Shown: piece by piece, positions 25,385 through 36,674 of the stretch
Layout: every line of letters begins with the position of its first letter
How positions within the stretch are numbered: the stretch's first letter is position 1
Source of the DNA: Eulemur rufifrons
Taxonomy: Eukaryota > Chordata > Mammalia > Primates > Lemuridae
NCBI RefSeq assembly: GCF_041146395.1
Contig: NC_090985.1
Span: 905,501-969,500 of the forward strand
Direction: 5' to 3'
Length of the DNA stretch: 64,000 bases
The notes under the pieces: model-generated
Databases searched by the model: none
What the model saw: the letters and a program-made list of their open reading frames with translations, nothing else
What the model was told of the DNA's origin: nothing
Program-made: the position numbers and the translations under genes

Positions 25385-26800
25385 AGCTGTGCCCGGGCGC
25401 GGGACATGCCTCTCCTCCCGGGTGGTGAGAGCAGCGAGGCAGGAGCCTCCCTGCTGTTCCTGTCACACCCCGGCCCCTGCACGGGGTCTGCGCGTGCTGG
25501 TCCCTCCACCCTCTCTCACCTGCAGACCTGCTCTGTCACCTCCCTGTGACCACGTGTCACGTCAGTTCCGGGTCCCCCACCCACTGTAATCAGGATGCCG
25601 CTGTCCCACCTGCCCCGGTCCTCCCTGCCGGTTAGTGAGCACCCAGTGCGTGCCGAGCGAGCGTGCGCGCAGTAGGGCTTGGGGATCGGCGGGCGTGTTT
25701 GCCCTGAAGGGAGCCTGCCGGGGAGTCTGGAATCCCGAGCCGTCTGGCAGAGGTTAACGGTGCACTGCGGGAAAGGGGACAAGACAATCCCGTTATAAAG
25801 ATGCCCCGTAAGCCTTACGTGGCTTCATTAAAGGATAAATGCTGCTAACCTTTGATGGGTTTTTGATGGTATTTTCCCTCTCATTGTAAAATTAAATACT
25901 GAGTGTGTATAAAAGATTACTTATGAAATGAGTAGAGTGTAGAGTGAAAAGCCACACGGATCTCCATGTGCCCCCGCCTAGATTAAGCAGCAGAACGTGA
26001 CCCACACGTGGACGCTGCCGTGCGCCAGCTCCTCCCCTCCCCCGCCTCCCAGGGACCCGCCAGCCCAGCCCGGTGTCTGTCGAGCCCTGAGAAGGCAGTT
26101 CCAAGTGTTGAGGGACGTGGCTTTATCAAAACTCCCGTCACCTTCCACTTTTTATGAGAACAATTTCTTCCACCTTAAAAAAACAAAAAAATAATAATAG
26201 GATTGGTAGTGACACCTGTTTTATTGATATAACCTCGTAATCATTCACCTATGAATACGTAGACTGGCTGGGAGGACGGAAACCTTGCCCCACTCATTAG
26301 CATTGAGAGCTTTGCAGTTGGAGCGTGTGACACAAGTTATTAAAGATTTTCTGTTATAGAGAAATACGACAGGGCACTCAAGAATTTCAAACAGAGGACA
26401 GACTTGTATAAGAGGTGAAATGGAAGTATGAATTTAAGAAGGACAGGGACAGATCACAATTTCTGAGCATGTGTTTATGGATGACGATGGGTATCCGATC
26501 ATTTGGTAACTAGTATCCACTGGATACACTTGGAATAGTGACGTAACATTGAAAAAAATTAAAGTTTAATATATGCCAGAAATCACCTGCTTTGTAACTA
26601 TTTAAATTCAGATGAAAAATACTAGATGTCAGCTTTAAAATGTCAGAATTTTAGATGTCAGCTGTAAGTGGCTTTATAGTTTGTCAAGATCTCTTAGAAG
26701 ATAGTCAAGAAAAATAGGTAGAAGACTCCGCTTTGCTCTGCATCCGGGTTCCCTGGGAGAACCTCCTTCAAACACGGTCTGCAGTGACACCAGCGTGTTC

Positions 26801-26852
26801 GCCCCAGCCCCAGCCCCAGCTCAGCCCCAGCCCCAGCCCCAGCTCAGCCCCA
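26801..26852. repeat. (CCCCAG)n hexamer repeat
   Basis: CCCCAG units interrupted by CTCAG, forming two copies of a 23-bp block. Confidence 0.9.
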
Positions 26853-26854
26853 AT

Positions 26855-27340
26855 GAGCCGTGGGTGTGACTCAAATGCCCACGGACAGGCGGTGGGGACA
26901 CAAAATAGAGCATTCTTATGTGTGGGAAAACTGTACAACAGTTGGAAATAAGTGGAATAGCTCCCCGTATAGCACGATGAAATGATGTTGGAAACATGCT
27001 GTAGAGTGAAAAGTCTTGCAGAATGTTCCAGTGAGATACCACTTATGCAGCACTAAAAACATGTAGAAAACATTATTTTGTAGAGCTTATGGGGAAAATA
27101 TATAATGTGTACATCAGGTGTAGTAAAATTATAAAAACACAGATTGCATACAAGTTGCACAAGGACATCGCCTCTGGGACAGGGAGGGGCAAGGGGTCGT
27201 CCCTGTGATCTGCAGAATATTCCTCCTTTCTTTCTTTACCACGTCTGATGTAGACAAAGTAGCAGCATTTGTTAGTTCTGGGTGGCAGATATATGTTTGT
27301 TATATCACTTTTTGTGCTTTTCGGCATTAAAAATCTCAGA
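26855..27340 (+). mobile_element. Old L1M 3' end (sense)
   Basis: Degenerate text in the L1M 3' order: CTCAAATGCCCACGGACAGG, GATGTTGGAAACATGC, AGTGAAAAGTCTTGCAGAAT, GTGAGATACCACTTATG, and a CTCTGGGACAGGGAGGGGC block. Confidence 0.5.
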
Positions 27341-27611
27341 GTCAAAGTCAATAAAAGGGTGGCAGTGGCGCTTGATTCACTTCTTAGGGCCATGGCAAGG
27401 TTTCAGTAATAGAATATTTGTGAAAGGTCTTTGTAAATGAAAAGCTCTGCACAAATATTAGGCTTTAAGCTAGTCTATTTCCTTTGCTGTTGATTCTAGT
27501 AACTTTCATTCCAAAGGTCCACGTTGTCTGAAAGCTCCGAATGTTGGAGGTGGAATGTTGGGGGTGGTCGTGGTGTTTACTGGTCAGGACGGGGGAGGGG
27601 CCAGTGCCGGT

Positions 27612-27668
27612 GGGCGGTGGGAGGGGGAGGGGGTGCTCACGGGGGGGGGGGGGCGGGGGGGTGTGTGG
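27612..27668 (+). repeat. Poly-G tract, strong G-quadruplex potential
   Basis: GGGAGGGGGAGGGGG followed by a run of 14 G, C, and 7 G on the + strand. Runs of this length are also prone to sequencing error. Confidence 0.8.
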
Positions 27669-28290
27669 GACGGTGACACGTGTAAGGAGCAGCGCTGGTC
27701 TCTGGACGGGCTCTGTGCGCAGCCCGGGCACACGCACTGCCACACAACACACACGCTTCTGGGGCCGAGTGTCTCGCTGCTGGTGAGACCAAACCCTCCA
27801 AGGGCGAATCAGAACGTGCATCTCCCACTGCTCCTGGCAAACGCCCTGGAAAGTGCTCTACTTAGCACCGTCATTAGCTTTCCTGTAAATACTTGTATTC
27901 CCTCTTTCCCCTGGAACTGTAGCAATATGAGAAGTGGCCACGCGAGGGCAGTCGAGAAACACGGATGACGCTCCACTCTCCCTCCCCACGGGCTGGCGGG
28001 GACCAGGGACTGAGACTCGGCTTCTCTGCGTCCTCCCGGCCTCATCGCCTTCCCAGGCTCCAGCTGGGAGCGGAGGGCGCGGACAGCGTGGAAAACCCAC
28101 CCCCTGGCTGGAAGCCCCGGCCTGGAAGCCACACTCGGCACCGCGGCTGCGGTCACTCCGCTGGGGAGAAGCAGACACGGGCCCAGGTGACACGCACGAG
28201 GCCACTGGGTGAGCAGCTATCTCCCGGGGACAACTTTGTATGTGGGATAAGGCAGGGGAGCTCAGACGTGGGCAGGCAGATAACAACATA

Positions 28291-29540
28291 AAGGACACGG
28301 CTTGTGGAAAACACATCTTTTAATAAGATGAATGGTTTTAAAAGCATTACCTCATATTTCACTGATGAATTTTACTTGTTGCTAAAATGTGACATGATTT
28401 AGCCTCCATCCATTTCTATTTTTCATTGTTAAAGATGCAAATACTGAGAAACTTTGTTCTCAGAAGTATGTAGGTGGGAGTGGAAATTATGTCATAGAAT
28501 TATCGCTCAGTTCTTGGAGCTTCTGAGCAACAAGTCAAAAGTGACGTCTTTATCATCAACATTTATTTTAAATTAATGATCCATCAGCTGATGACTTAAT
28601 TAGGTTCTGCAATGTTGTTGAAATCAAATAATTGAAAACCACCTTATGTGCAAATTGTGTTACTCGTTCATAGAAGTCAATTCCTTATTTAAACTGTGGT
28701 CAGTATAACCACAAACCCTTTAGCAGTATGTGTTAGTATATGAACTATTGCTTACACCTGTTACCCCTTTACTAACAAGCACCATATTTAATCAATAAGG
28801 GTAGGGAAACTGAAATTTTATGTTCAATATACCTTTGTCAACACAACACTATTTTATAAGATGCCTTCATTGTTTCACCTGCCTTATAAATATTTTTATT
28901 TTGGTTGAAATCTTGGAACTGCAGATTTAGCTCATTCAGTTGACGGAAAATGTCTGCCGCATCCTCCAGTCAGCAAAGCCAATTCTTCAGGGAAACCAGC
29001 TCTGTCGGGTTTACTTATTTAATAAGGTTGGAAAAGACTGACTTTATTTTTCGATATATGTTTCAAAAAATATTGTTTGAAAAGAACATCTAAGAAATAA
29101 CTTAACTAATATAATTATTGCTCTTTGGTAATGATGTGATGCAATGTGTAGCCAAAATATTATTATTTAAGAAACTAGGCACATGAAACATGGAATTTGG
29201 AAAATGTGTATTTGTGTATTGAACACTGGTGACCAGCTTTTTGAAATACATAAGATTTAAAAATCAGAAATGATTAATTACATTAAATATCATAATCAAA
29301 TTTTCCTATGTATTTAATGAAAACATAAAAATGAATCAGTCTGACAACTGTCACATTTTGTTTTTTGTTAAAGTGAGATAGAAGAAATGAATCATTTTAA
29401 GAAGTGAGATAACGGCAGACTCTAATTGGAATAAATATTTCGTTACACGATGTGTTAAGATGGGCTGTAAGTACCTATTGAAAGAGGCACCCCAGATCTA
29501 AAAGATTGCGGAAGGCTTTTATCTGCAGGGTGAGCCGCTG
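28291..29540. other. AT-rich intergenic block with a hAT transposase relic
   Basis: AT-rich, with no gene. A short minus-strand peptide at about 28,905-28,985 resembles hAT transposase. The rest was not identified. Confidence 0.4.
28900..28990 (-). pseudogene. Fossil hAT (Charlie/ZBED-like) transposase fragment
   Basis: The minus strand reads ADIFRQLNELNLQFQ, preceded after a stop by WLC. This resembles the conserved LADIFxxLNELNLxLQG segment of vertebrate hAT transposases and their domesticated relatives. Only about 90 bases are recognisable, with a stop inside. Confidence 0.5.
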
Positions 29541-31145
29541 TATATCGGGGAATTCCGGCAGCTTAGGAAACATCCTGGTCATGCTCAGAAGAATCGGCAT
29601 CGCTACGCCGTGAGGTCCTTGGGATGAGCACGTCTAAAGAGTCACTTACATCCAGATACCGAGGGAGGGCAGAGTTTCTGGGGCTCATGTGCTGTTTTCG
29701 GGGGCCTCTCCCTCAGGGCGAGGCTTGTGTGGCACATGTGGGGATGTGAGGTGAGACCCCCACGCTGCCCCGCGCTGCGAGACGCTCAACTTCAGGACGC
29801 CCTGACGTGGCCGACGCCCAGGTCCCGGTGCCTCAGTTTACCCTCGCAGAGACAGACCCTCGACAGCCTGTGGGGTCTGGTTAAGCAGAGCGAGGGTTGT
29901 CCTTGAAGACGGCATTTCACGCTGTCCCTGTGTTTGGCACCTACAGCTCTGAAGAGCTCGGGGTGGTCACACGGCAGGAGTCAGGGTAGATGAGGCTGAG
30001 CCTCTCTCCTGTGCAGAAAAGGCCACTGTGAGGGAGCAGGAGGGAGGCAGAATCTGTGACCATTCTGCCCTGTGCTCAGGCGGATTCCAGGGATGGCAGT
30101 CGAAGCATCTAGAACTGTCCTCTTTCAACTCTGTGCCAGGGGTTGTCCTTGTTGGTGCCCACTGGTTTGGAGTCCCGTGCGGGGCGCCCCCCGCCAGGTG
30201 GCAGCGTTCCCTAGCTGTCGGGGGGCTCCCACGCGGAAGAAACGCAGGTGAACCAGGACCCTTCCCAGCCCGGAACGAGTGGGGCTCTCACAGACCCCGG
30301 GAAAGCCAGAGCCACCCGATAAGGTGCGTCTCCCCTGCTCTATCAGCCCAGGGCCTCAGCGCCTCTCCCCGGACTGAGTATCATTTCTTCTGGTCAGAGC
30401 TTAATGCCTTGGGGTCTTCTCCACTGTATGTGCACTTATTCCAGAGTTTTCCAGAGAAAACTTTCCACTGGAACCTCCTGGAAGGAACCAGGGGAGCAAT
30501 TCCCAGGAAGACACATCCCCTTCCCTTGAGGGGCGTCTGCTGGGAAACACAGCAGCAGAGTGACATCAACACTGCGTGAGGGCCGGGGTGGGGGACGCTG
30601 GGCGGAGGAGAGCGTTGGTCGGGGCAGTTGGTGGCCCAGGGGAGCTGATGTTTGAGTCGGGTCTGAAAATGCAAGGCCAGGTGGGGGGCTTTATCCTGCG
30701 ATTCCCTGACGACGTACCTGCTGGGGCAGAGAGAAACCAGACTCCATAAAGGGTGCCCTTGTCTACCAGGTGTGCACCGCGCCAGGTGATGAGGTGGGGG
30801 AGAACGCAGCGCACGGCGGCAGGAAACTGGGCGGCGTGTGGGGAAATCGAGTGAGACTGGACCCACACGTTATGAAAGGCACTAAAATCAGTGCAGTGGG
30901 TTATAGACTCAGCTATATGGGCAAAATTATAAAGCTTTCAGTGGAAATGTAAGAAAATCTCGTTCTAACTTTGGGGCATGGAATGGGGTGTTTTAAAACA
31001 AGCCATAAAAGGATTAGTCATAAAGGGAAAAATCTGATAAATTTCCTCCAATGTAACATGTAATAACACAAAATGATCAAACTGTTTGCTGCAAAGCCCT
31101 AGTGAAGTAGAGATGTCAAAAGTGGCCCCTCATCTGAAGAAAATG
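29541..31145. other. Intergenic, mostly unique, GC-mixed
   Basis: No gene was recognised. Contains the CTCF-like motif at 30,191. Confidence 0.4.
30191..30205 (+). promoter_or_regulatory. CTCF-type motif, intergenic
   Basis: CCGCCAGGTGGCAGC matches the CTCF core at 14 of 15 positions, and G at position three is a common variant. It lies in unique GC-rich sequence downstream of TMED3. Confidence 0.4.
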
Positions 31146-31149
31146 AGTA

Positions 31150-31320
31150 AAAATTATTTTGTTTTGTTTTCTTTATTGTGGTAAAATATGTGTAATGTGA
31201 GTTTTACCATCTTAACCATCTTCAAGCGTGCAGTCCAGGGGTGTTGAGTAGATCCAGGTCGCGGTGCAGTGACCTCTAGGACCTCTTCATCCTGTGAAAC
31301 TGAAAGTCTACACCCGTCAG
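31150..31320 (-). mobile_element. Old L1M-type 3' UTR fragment
   Basis: TTTATTGTGGTAAAATATGTGTAATGTGAGTTTTACCATCTTAACCATCTT is a degenerate copy of a common antisense L1M 3' phrase, followed by CTGTGAAACTGAAAGTCTAC. Confidence 0.55.
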
Positions 31321-32995
31321 GACCCAGCGCGCAGACAGAGCAGCCGCGGCTTAACCCGGTGCTGATCCCTGCAGGAACGCCCACCGGGACGGCCCCTCGG
31401 AGACGAGTTTCACGTCACGTAGTAAAGTGGGTGACAAACACTCCCTGGATGGACGCCGGCACAGACCGGATGCTCATTGCAGCCCCGATCCGAAACCCAT
31501 GTCTATGGAACAGTGACGCGGTGAGCACGCTGAGGTGTCTGGCAGAGGGACACTGGCCAGTGGTTACATTGATGCATCTTTCAAACACAATCTTGGGCAA
31601 AAGAAGGCAGAAAACGTTATTCTACTTACATAAATTCTGCTTTTATAAACACACCCTGCTGAGCTATGCGCGCAACAGTGGCCACTCCGGTGGTGACGAC
31701 AGCACAGGTCAGGGTGTCGTGGCACAAAAATGACACGCACAGGCTCTTGCGGGGGTGGGGCGGGCAATGTTCTGTTTCCTGCCCTGCGTGGTGATAAATG
31801 GGTTTTACTTTGTAATTGTGGAACAAAGCGGAGGGAATGCCTGGCGTGTCCCTGAGGGCGGATGCTGGGGGGCTGGAACGGTCCCAGGCTGGGTTTTTTT
31901 TTTTTTATCCTTTTTAACTGGTGACATTTAATTGTTTAACAATTTGCCACATTCGCTTAATGGCTCTGTCTCTCTGTACAGTGTATACATGTAGATATCC
32001 CCCCCACACATCATGTCTGAACCACTGAAAAGCAAGTTGTAGGTACGATGCCGCAGGTTCGGGAACCCACAGGGACGCAGAGATGCTGCCGGGCCACAGG
32101 CCCCGGTCACACTCCACCGTCCCGAGAACGTGCTTTCCGCACCTCCCAGCTGTGCCAAGTTCTCATTACAGATAAAAACCACACGTTTACAGTGTACAAC
32201 CCGATGTTCTGCTGTATGTGTAGGCTGTGAAATGATCAAATCACGGTATCTGAATGAAGCACAGGCGTGACACCGGCCCGGCACGGCACGAAACATTCTG
32301 CCGACTCGTGTTGCTTCGTGACCGCGGGTCCGGGGCACTGGGGAGGTTTTCGCAGCTTGCCGGCTTTGCCTGCTGATGACGACGAGCTTGATGCTCTGCA
32401 CCTGGCCCCGGGGAGCACCGTGGCCGGCCCGTCTGTGGGACGGGGAACGTGGTCAGGACGTGCCTACGGACAGGAGAGCGTAAGAAACCCTGGCCAAGAC
32501 TCGGTTTTGGGCTCGCTGGTTCGGGAGTGTTCCAGGTACGGGCTGAGGGGAGGTGCGTGGGGTTCGGCGCCCACAGAGGGAGGAGGCCGGGCCTGCGCCT
32601 TCCTTTCCCCGCGCCGTGTCTCGAGGCCGCCGTGGGCCGTGACCCGCACACCTACGTGAATGCAGTTGCTTTACTGCGGGAACAGGCAAGCTTTGTACGT
32701 ATGACCCAGACAGCAAACGCGTCAGGCTTTGCAGGGCAAAAGGCAACGTCCCCAGCCCTTGAACCAGCTGTTTCTGTTGAAAGGCCAACAGTCATTTTTG
32801 CATTTGACACTAAAAAATGTAAAACCCGTTCTTAGCTCTTGGGCTAGATCAAAACAGGCAGTTTGGTTCTCCCCGGTGTGTCCGTTTCCTACAACAAACT
32901 ATAACTTTGTAAGTCAGCACCGCTTTAGCAATTGAACCCATGTTAACTGTCACCGTCGGTGCATATATACTTAGTGCTTATCCGTGCCTGTTGCC
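31321..32995. other. Intergenic, possible old LINE text
   Basis: No gene was recognised. 31,900-32,250 has L1M-like AT-rich phrases (TGTGAAATGATCAAATCACGG) but is too diverged to delimit. Confidence 0.35.
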
Positions 32996-32999
32996 TTGT

Positions 33000-33100
33000 A
33001 TGAATTTAAGTTTACTTCTCACAACCGTCTTTGTGAGGCAGGCACTATTTCCCACGTTGTGCCCATTTTACAGGCGGGGAAACAGAGGCTGCGGGAGCAC
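33000..33100 (-). repeat. MIR or L2 remnant (antisense)
   Basis: CTTCTCACAACCGTCTTTGT, GAGGCAGGCACTATTTCCC and CCATTTTACAGGCGGGGAAA form the antisense MIR core. Confidence 0.75.
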
Positions 33101-33189
33101 ACACAGCCGGCGGGCTGCCACACAGGCCCCCCAGGGTCTTCGGTCCTCGTTCTTAACCATCACGCTCCCCAGCACCAGACCAGGGGGGA

Positions 33190-33450
33190 ACTTTGCACGG
33201 AAATATAGACACTGGGGGCTGGGCTCAGAGACAGCAGGACAGAGAAGACGGGCGTCCCAGGCTGAATGAATGGGAGACGATTTGTGTTTGTCAAGGGCTG
33301 GGGGGAGGAGAAATTAGCGTTCAATGGGTTTGGAGCTCCAGTGTTGCGAGAGGAGAAAGGTCTAGGGTTCTGCTGCACGACGGTGTGAGTACGCCCACCA
33401 CCCCCTAAACTGCACATTTGAACACGGTTAAGATGCGTGAAAACGGAGCC
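33190..33450 (+). mobile_element. Old L1M 3' end (sense)
   Basis: CAAGGGCTGGGGGGAGGAGAAAT, a degenerate middle, then CTAAACTGCACATTTGAACACGGTTAAGATG. These are the classic last 250 bases of L1M elements. Confidence 0.75.
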
Positions 33451-33588
33451 CGTCGGGCTGACGGAGCGGCTCTGTGGCAACAAGATACCAAACCATGACG
33501 AGGCCTACGGCCCGGCCAGACGCGGTTAAGTCACAGGCTCCTGAAGAATGAGCTGTTTTAACTCCCACAAAGTTTTTGCAACCCCTTA

Positions 33589-33864
33589 GAGGGGTCCCCA
33601 ACCTTTCTGGCACCAGGGCCTGGATTCATGGGAGATAGTTTTTCCACCGATGGGGGATGGGAGATGGGGAGGGGGAGGGGCTGGGGGAGGGGCCCGGGCA
33701 GGCGTAGCTCAGGTGATGGGCGAGATCCAGCGGCTGCAGACACAGGTGAGGCTGGTCTTGCCCACCCGCCGCCGCCCACCTGCTGCTGTTTGGCCGGTTC
33801 CTAGCAGCCCAGGCCATACTGGTCCTCAGCCGGGGGGGTCGGGGCCTGCGGCTTTGTAAAAAAC
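33589..33864 (+). mobile_element. hAT-type non-autonomous DNA transposon
   Basis: Begins GGGGTCCCCAACCTTTCTGG CACCAGGGCC, then a degenerate TTTTTCCACCGATGGGGG, the 5' phrase of a common mammalian hAT MITE. A G-rich GGGGAGGG block (33,655-33,700) follows. Family name not assigned. Confidence 0.6.
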
Positions 33865-33878
33865 AAAGCTCCACTCTC

Positions 33879-33914
33879 TACCCCCATAATAAGCTGAAAT
33901 TAAAAAAAAAAAAA
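33879..33914 (+). mobile_element. Ultra-short L1 3' end insertion with 14-bp target site duplication
   Basis: TACCCCCATAATAAGCTGAAAT plus a poly(A) tail, 36 bases in all. It is flanked by perfect direct repeats AAAGCTCCACTCTC at 33,865-33,878 and 33,915-33,928. The 22 non-A bases match the last bases of the strepsirrhine-type L1 ending at 41,560-41,600 (TACCCCTATAATATTCTGAAAT) with few differences. Confidence 0.8.
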
Positions 33915-33949
33915 AAAGCTCCACTCTCCAAATTTATGAACTCTTTTCA

Positions 33950-34025
33950 GTCAATAGATGGTTCACTTAAATGATTAAAAATGGTACACCTGAAAATGGT
34001 TAAAATGATAAATTTAATGTCATTT
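33950..34025 (+). mobile_element. Old L1M 3' tail
   Basis: GATTAAAAATGGTACACCTGAAAATGGTTAAAATGATAAATTT is the familiar terminal phrase of L1M 3' ends, here isolated from the body of the element. Confidence 0.65.
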
Positions 34026-35455
34026 GTTTTAAGCCACAGGAAACAAAACAAACCAAATGACTCATGTTCACTCTGCAGGTGAGGGGCCACCTCGTGGGGG
34101 CCGCTTCCCCGTCCTGAGCTCACCAGGGCTTGCAGCAAAAGGTTCCTTTCTTGATGTGTCACTACGTGCCACCTTGTTCCCTGCGGGGTGTGAGCTTCTC
34201 TAACAAATCCGTGTTCTCCTGCGTGGGGTTTGACTGCTCTCTAAAGGGGCCTTTTGATGAACAGCAGTTCTTAATTTTAATGTCTAAATTGATCAGTTTT
34301 CTTCTTTTGTGACTAATGATTTTCACGGCTTGTTTAAAAAAAAACCTCAAACATTCTCTGCCCTAAAGTTAGGAAGAGATTCTCTTGTATTCCCACTAAA
34401 AGTGTTACAATTTGCTGCTTATATTTAAGTCTGTAATCCACATGGGTTATTTTTGTATGTTTTATAAGGGTCTGATATAATTTTATAATTTTATCTGATT
34501 TTGCCATACAGCTGCCCGATGATTGCAGGTCCTTATGGAAAAGATCCCCCTTTTCCCTCTGCTCTGAAATGTTACCGTGGCCACGAGCCAAATGCCCACA
34601 TATATGTGGGTCTGTTTCTGGGCTCTTTGTTCTCACTCGTGGGTCTGTCTGTCCTGGGCAAACACCACAGTGACTCCCGAGTGGACCTTTGTACGTCCTG
34701 ACACTTGGTGGGACAAGTCCTCCTACACTGTCGTCTTCAAGGGTGTCTTGGCTATTCTTGGCCCATTGCATTTCCCCGTAAATGTTAGAAACAGCTACTC
34801 AAATTAAATAAACAAACCAAAGACTAAAAAATAACAGTATAACCTCTTTTGGACTTTCACTGGCATCGCCCTGAATCTGTGGGTGGAGGGGAGAAACGAC
34901 ATCTTTGTGATGCGGAGCTCTCCAGCCCTTTCCTTTACATTAATTCGAGTCTTCTCACATTTCTCTCAATACAATTTTACATTTCTTTCCATACAGATTT
35001 TATACATCTCTTACTGTCTGTATGCCCACACACTTGATATTTCTTGATGCTATAATCAGTAGTATTTTTTACATTTTCATTTTCTGTTTGTTGCTAGTGT
35101 ATAGAAGTAAAATTTATTTTGCTTTCTGGTAGCTTTGCTAATCACGAGTATTGATCTGTAGCACTTCTGGGCAGTCTGAGCATCGTCATAGTACCTGCAA
35201 ATGTGGGAATTTTATTTTCCATTCCAGTCTCCATATATTTTGTTTCTTTATCTTGCCATTGTGAGCGGGCACCGTTCCTGGTACCACATGGACGAGAAGG
35301 GGTGACAGTGAGTGCTCTTGCCTTTTCCCAGGCTCGGAAGGGAAAGCCCTCAACGCTTTATCATTAAATACGGTGTTTCCTGCAGCCTTTTCTTTCTTTT
35401 CGTGGTCTATTTCCTTATCAAAAAGCCCCCCTTTCATCCCAAGTTTACCAAGAGT

Positions 35456-35876
35456 TTATTTATTTTTATTATTATTTATTTATTTATTTGAGCATATTAC
35501 GGGGATACAGATGACAAATGTTTGGGTTACATATGTTGTCTTTGTCCCGCCCGAGTCAGAGCTTCAAGCGTGTCCATCCCCCAGACGGTGCACACCGCAC
35601 CCATTAGGTGTGAATATGCCCATCCCCTCCCCGCCTCCACCTGCCGGACACCCCATGGATGTTACTTCCATGTGTGCACGTGAGTGTTGATCAGTTAGTA
35701 CTAATTTGATGGTGAGCACATGTGGTGCCTGTTGTTCCATTCTTGTGATGCTTCACTTAGTAGAATGGGCTCCAGCCCCACCCAGGATGATACAACAGGT
35801 CCTAAATCACCATTGTTTTTGTGGCTGAGTAGAACTCCGTGGTGTACATATACCACATCTTATTAATCCACTCATG
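35456..35876 (-). mobile_element. Younger 5'-truncated L1 (lineage-specific 3' end), antisense, inside the fossil L1M
   Basis: A T-rich start (the L1 tail) followed by GAGCATATTACGGGGATACAG, and ending in CACATCTTATTAATCCACTC. Sequence on either side is continuous L1M text. The 3' end differs from human L1 and resembles strepsirrhine L1. A clear target duplication could not be read. Confidence 0.75.
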
Positions 35877-36420
35877 TATTTTTAACCACTAAAGAATGTG
35901 GAATGTTATAAAACATTTTGTTCTATCTTTTGAGACGATCATCTTATTTTTTTCCTTTAACCCGTCAGTGAGGAGAACTGTGTTGATTTTGTAACGCCCA
36001 CCCTCCTTGCAACCCTGGGGTGAATCCAAGTTTATCCTGAAGTTTACCCTTTTGTACATGGTGTGTTGTGTGTGTGAATGTTATGTACGTGATGTTGCCT
36101 CTACATTTATGAGTTTAATAGTTTTCCTCTCACACACGGATCTTATTATTATGTACGTGCAGTTAGTCACACGGTTCTTTCCAAAGCACCGTCTTTCACA
36201 TCCTCACAGTAGACGCGGTGGTGGTGGTGAGGTCCTCGTTCACTCTGATGTTGGCTCTTTGTCCTCTGTCTTGTCTCTGCCAGACCAGCCTTGCCTCAAG
36301 TTTACCAGCTTATTAAGCACAGTTTAGACACTGTTAACCCTTCTTTTGTATTATGTATTTCTTTTATTTGGGGGGGTTTAATTGGCCCAGTATTTTCTCA
36401 GCCTTTCTTCTGACGTGCTC

Positions 36421-36674
36421 TTGCGTGTGTGTGCGTGTCTGCGTGTGCGTGTGTGCATGTGCGTGTGTGCATGCATGTGTGTGTGCGCATGTGTGCATGT
36501 GTGCATGTGCATGTGTGCGTGTGTGTATGTGCATGTGTGTGTGTGCGCATGTGTGCATGTGCATGTGCGCGTGTGTGTATGTGCATGTGTGTGTGTGCAT
36601 GTGTGCATGTGTGCATGTGCATGTGTGCGTGTGTGTGCGCGTGTGCACGTGTGTGCATGTGTGTGTGTGTGTGG
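36421..36674. repeat. TG/CATG microsatellite, about 250 bp
   Basis: Alternating GTGTGTGCATGTGCGTG, embedded in the fossil L1M. It gives artefactual Cys/Val/His open frames on both strands. Confidence 0.95.

Larger units (their letters stand above)
25400..28290. other. Intergenic DNA downstream of TMED3
   Basis: No gene was recognised. Contains possible L1M 3' pieces (25,880-26,160 antisense; 26,850-27,340 sense), a hexamer repeat (26,801-26,852) and a G-run (27,612-27,668). Confidence 0.4.

Noticed and set aside
24373..25589. Several 277-378 aa frames on both strands (Arg/His/Thr or Cys/Val/Arg repeats)
   Set aside because: All arise from the 16-bp CpG-rich array, which lacks stops in all frames. 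They lie downstream of the TMED3 poly(A) site.
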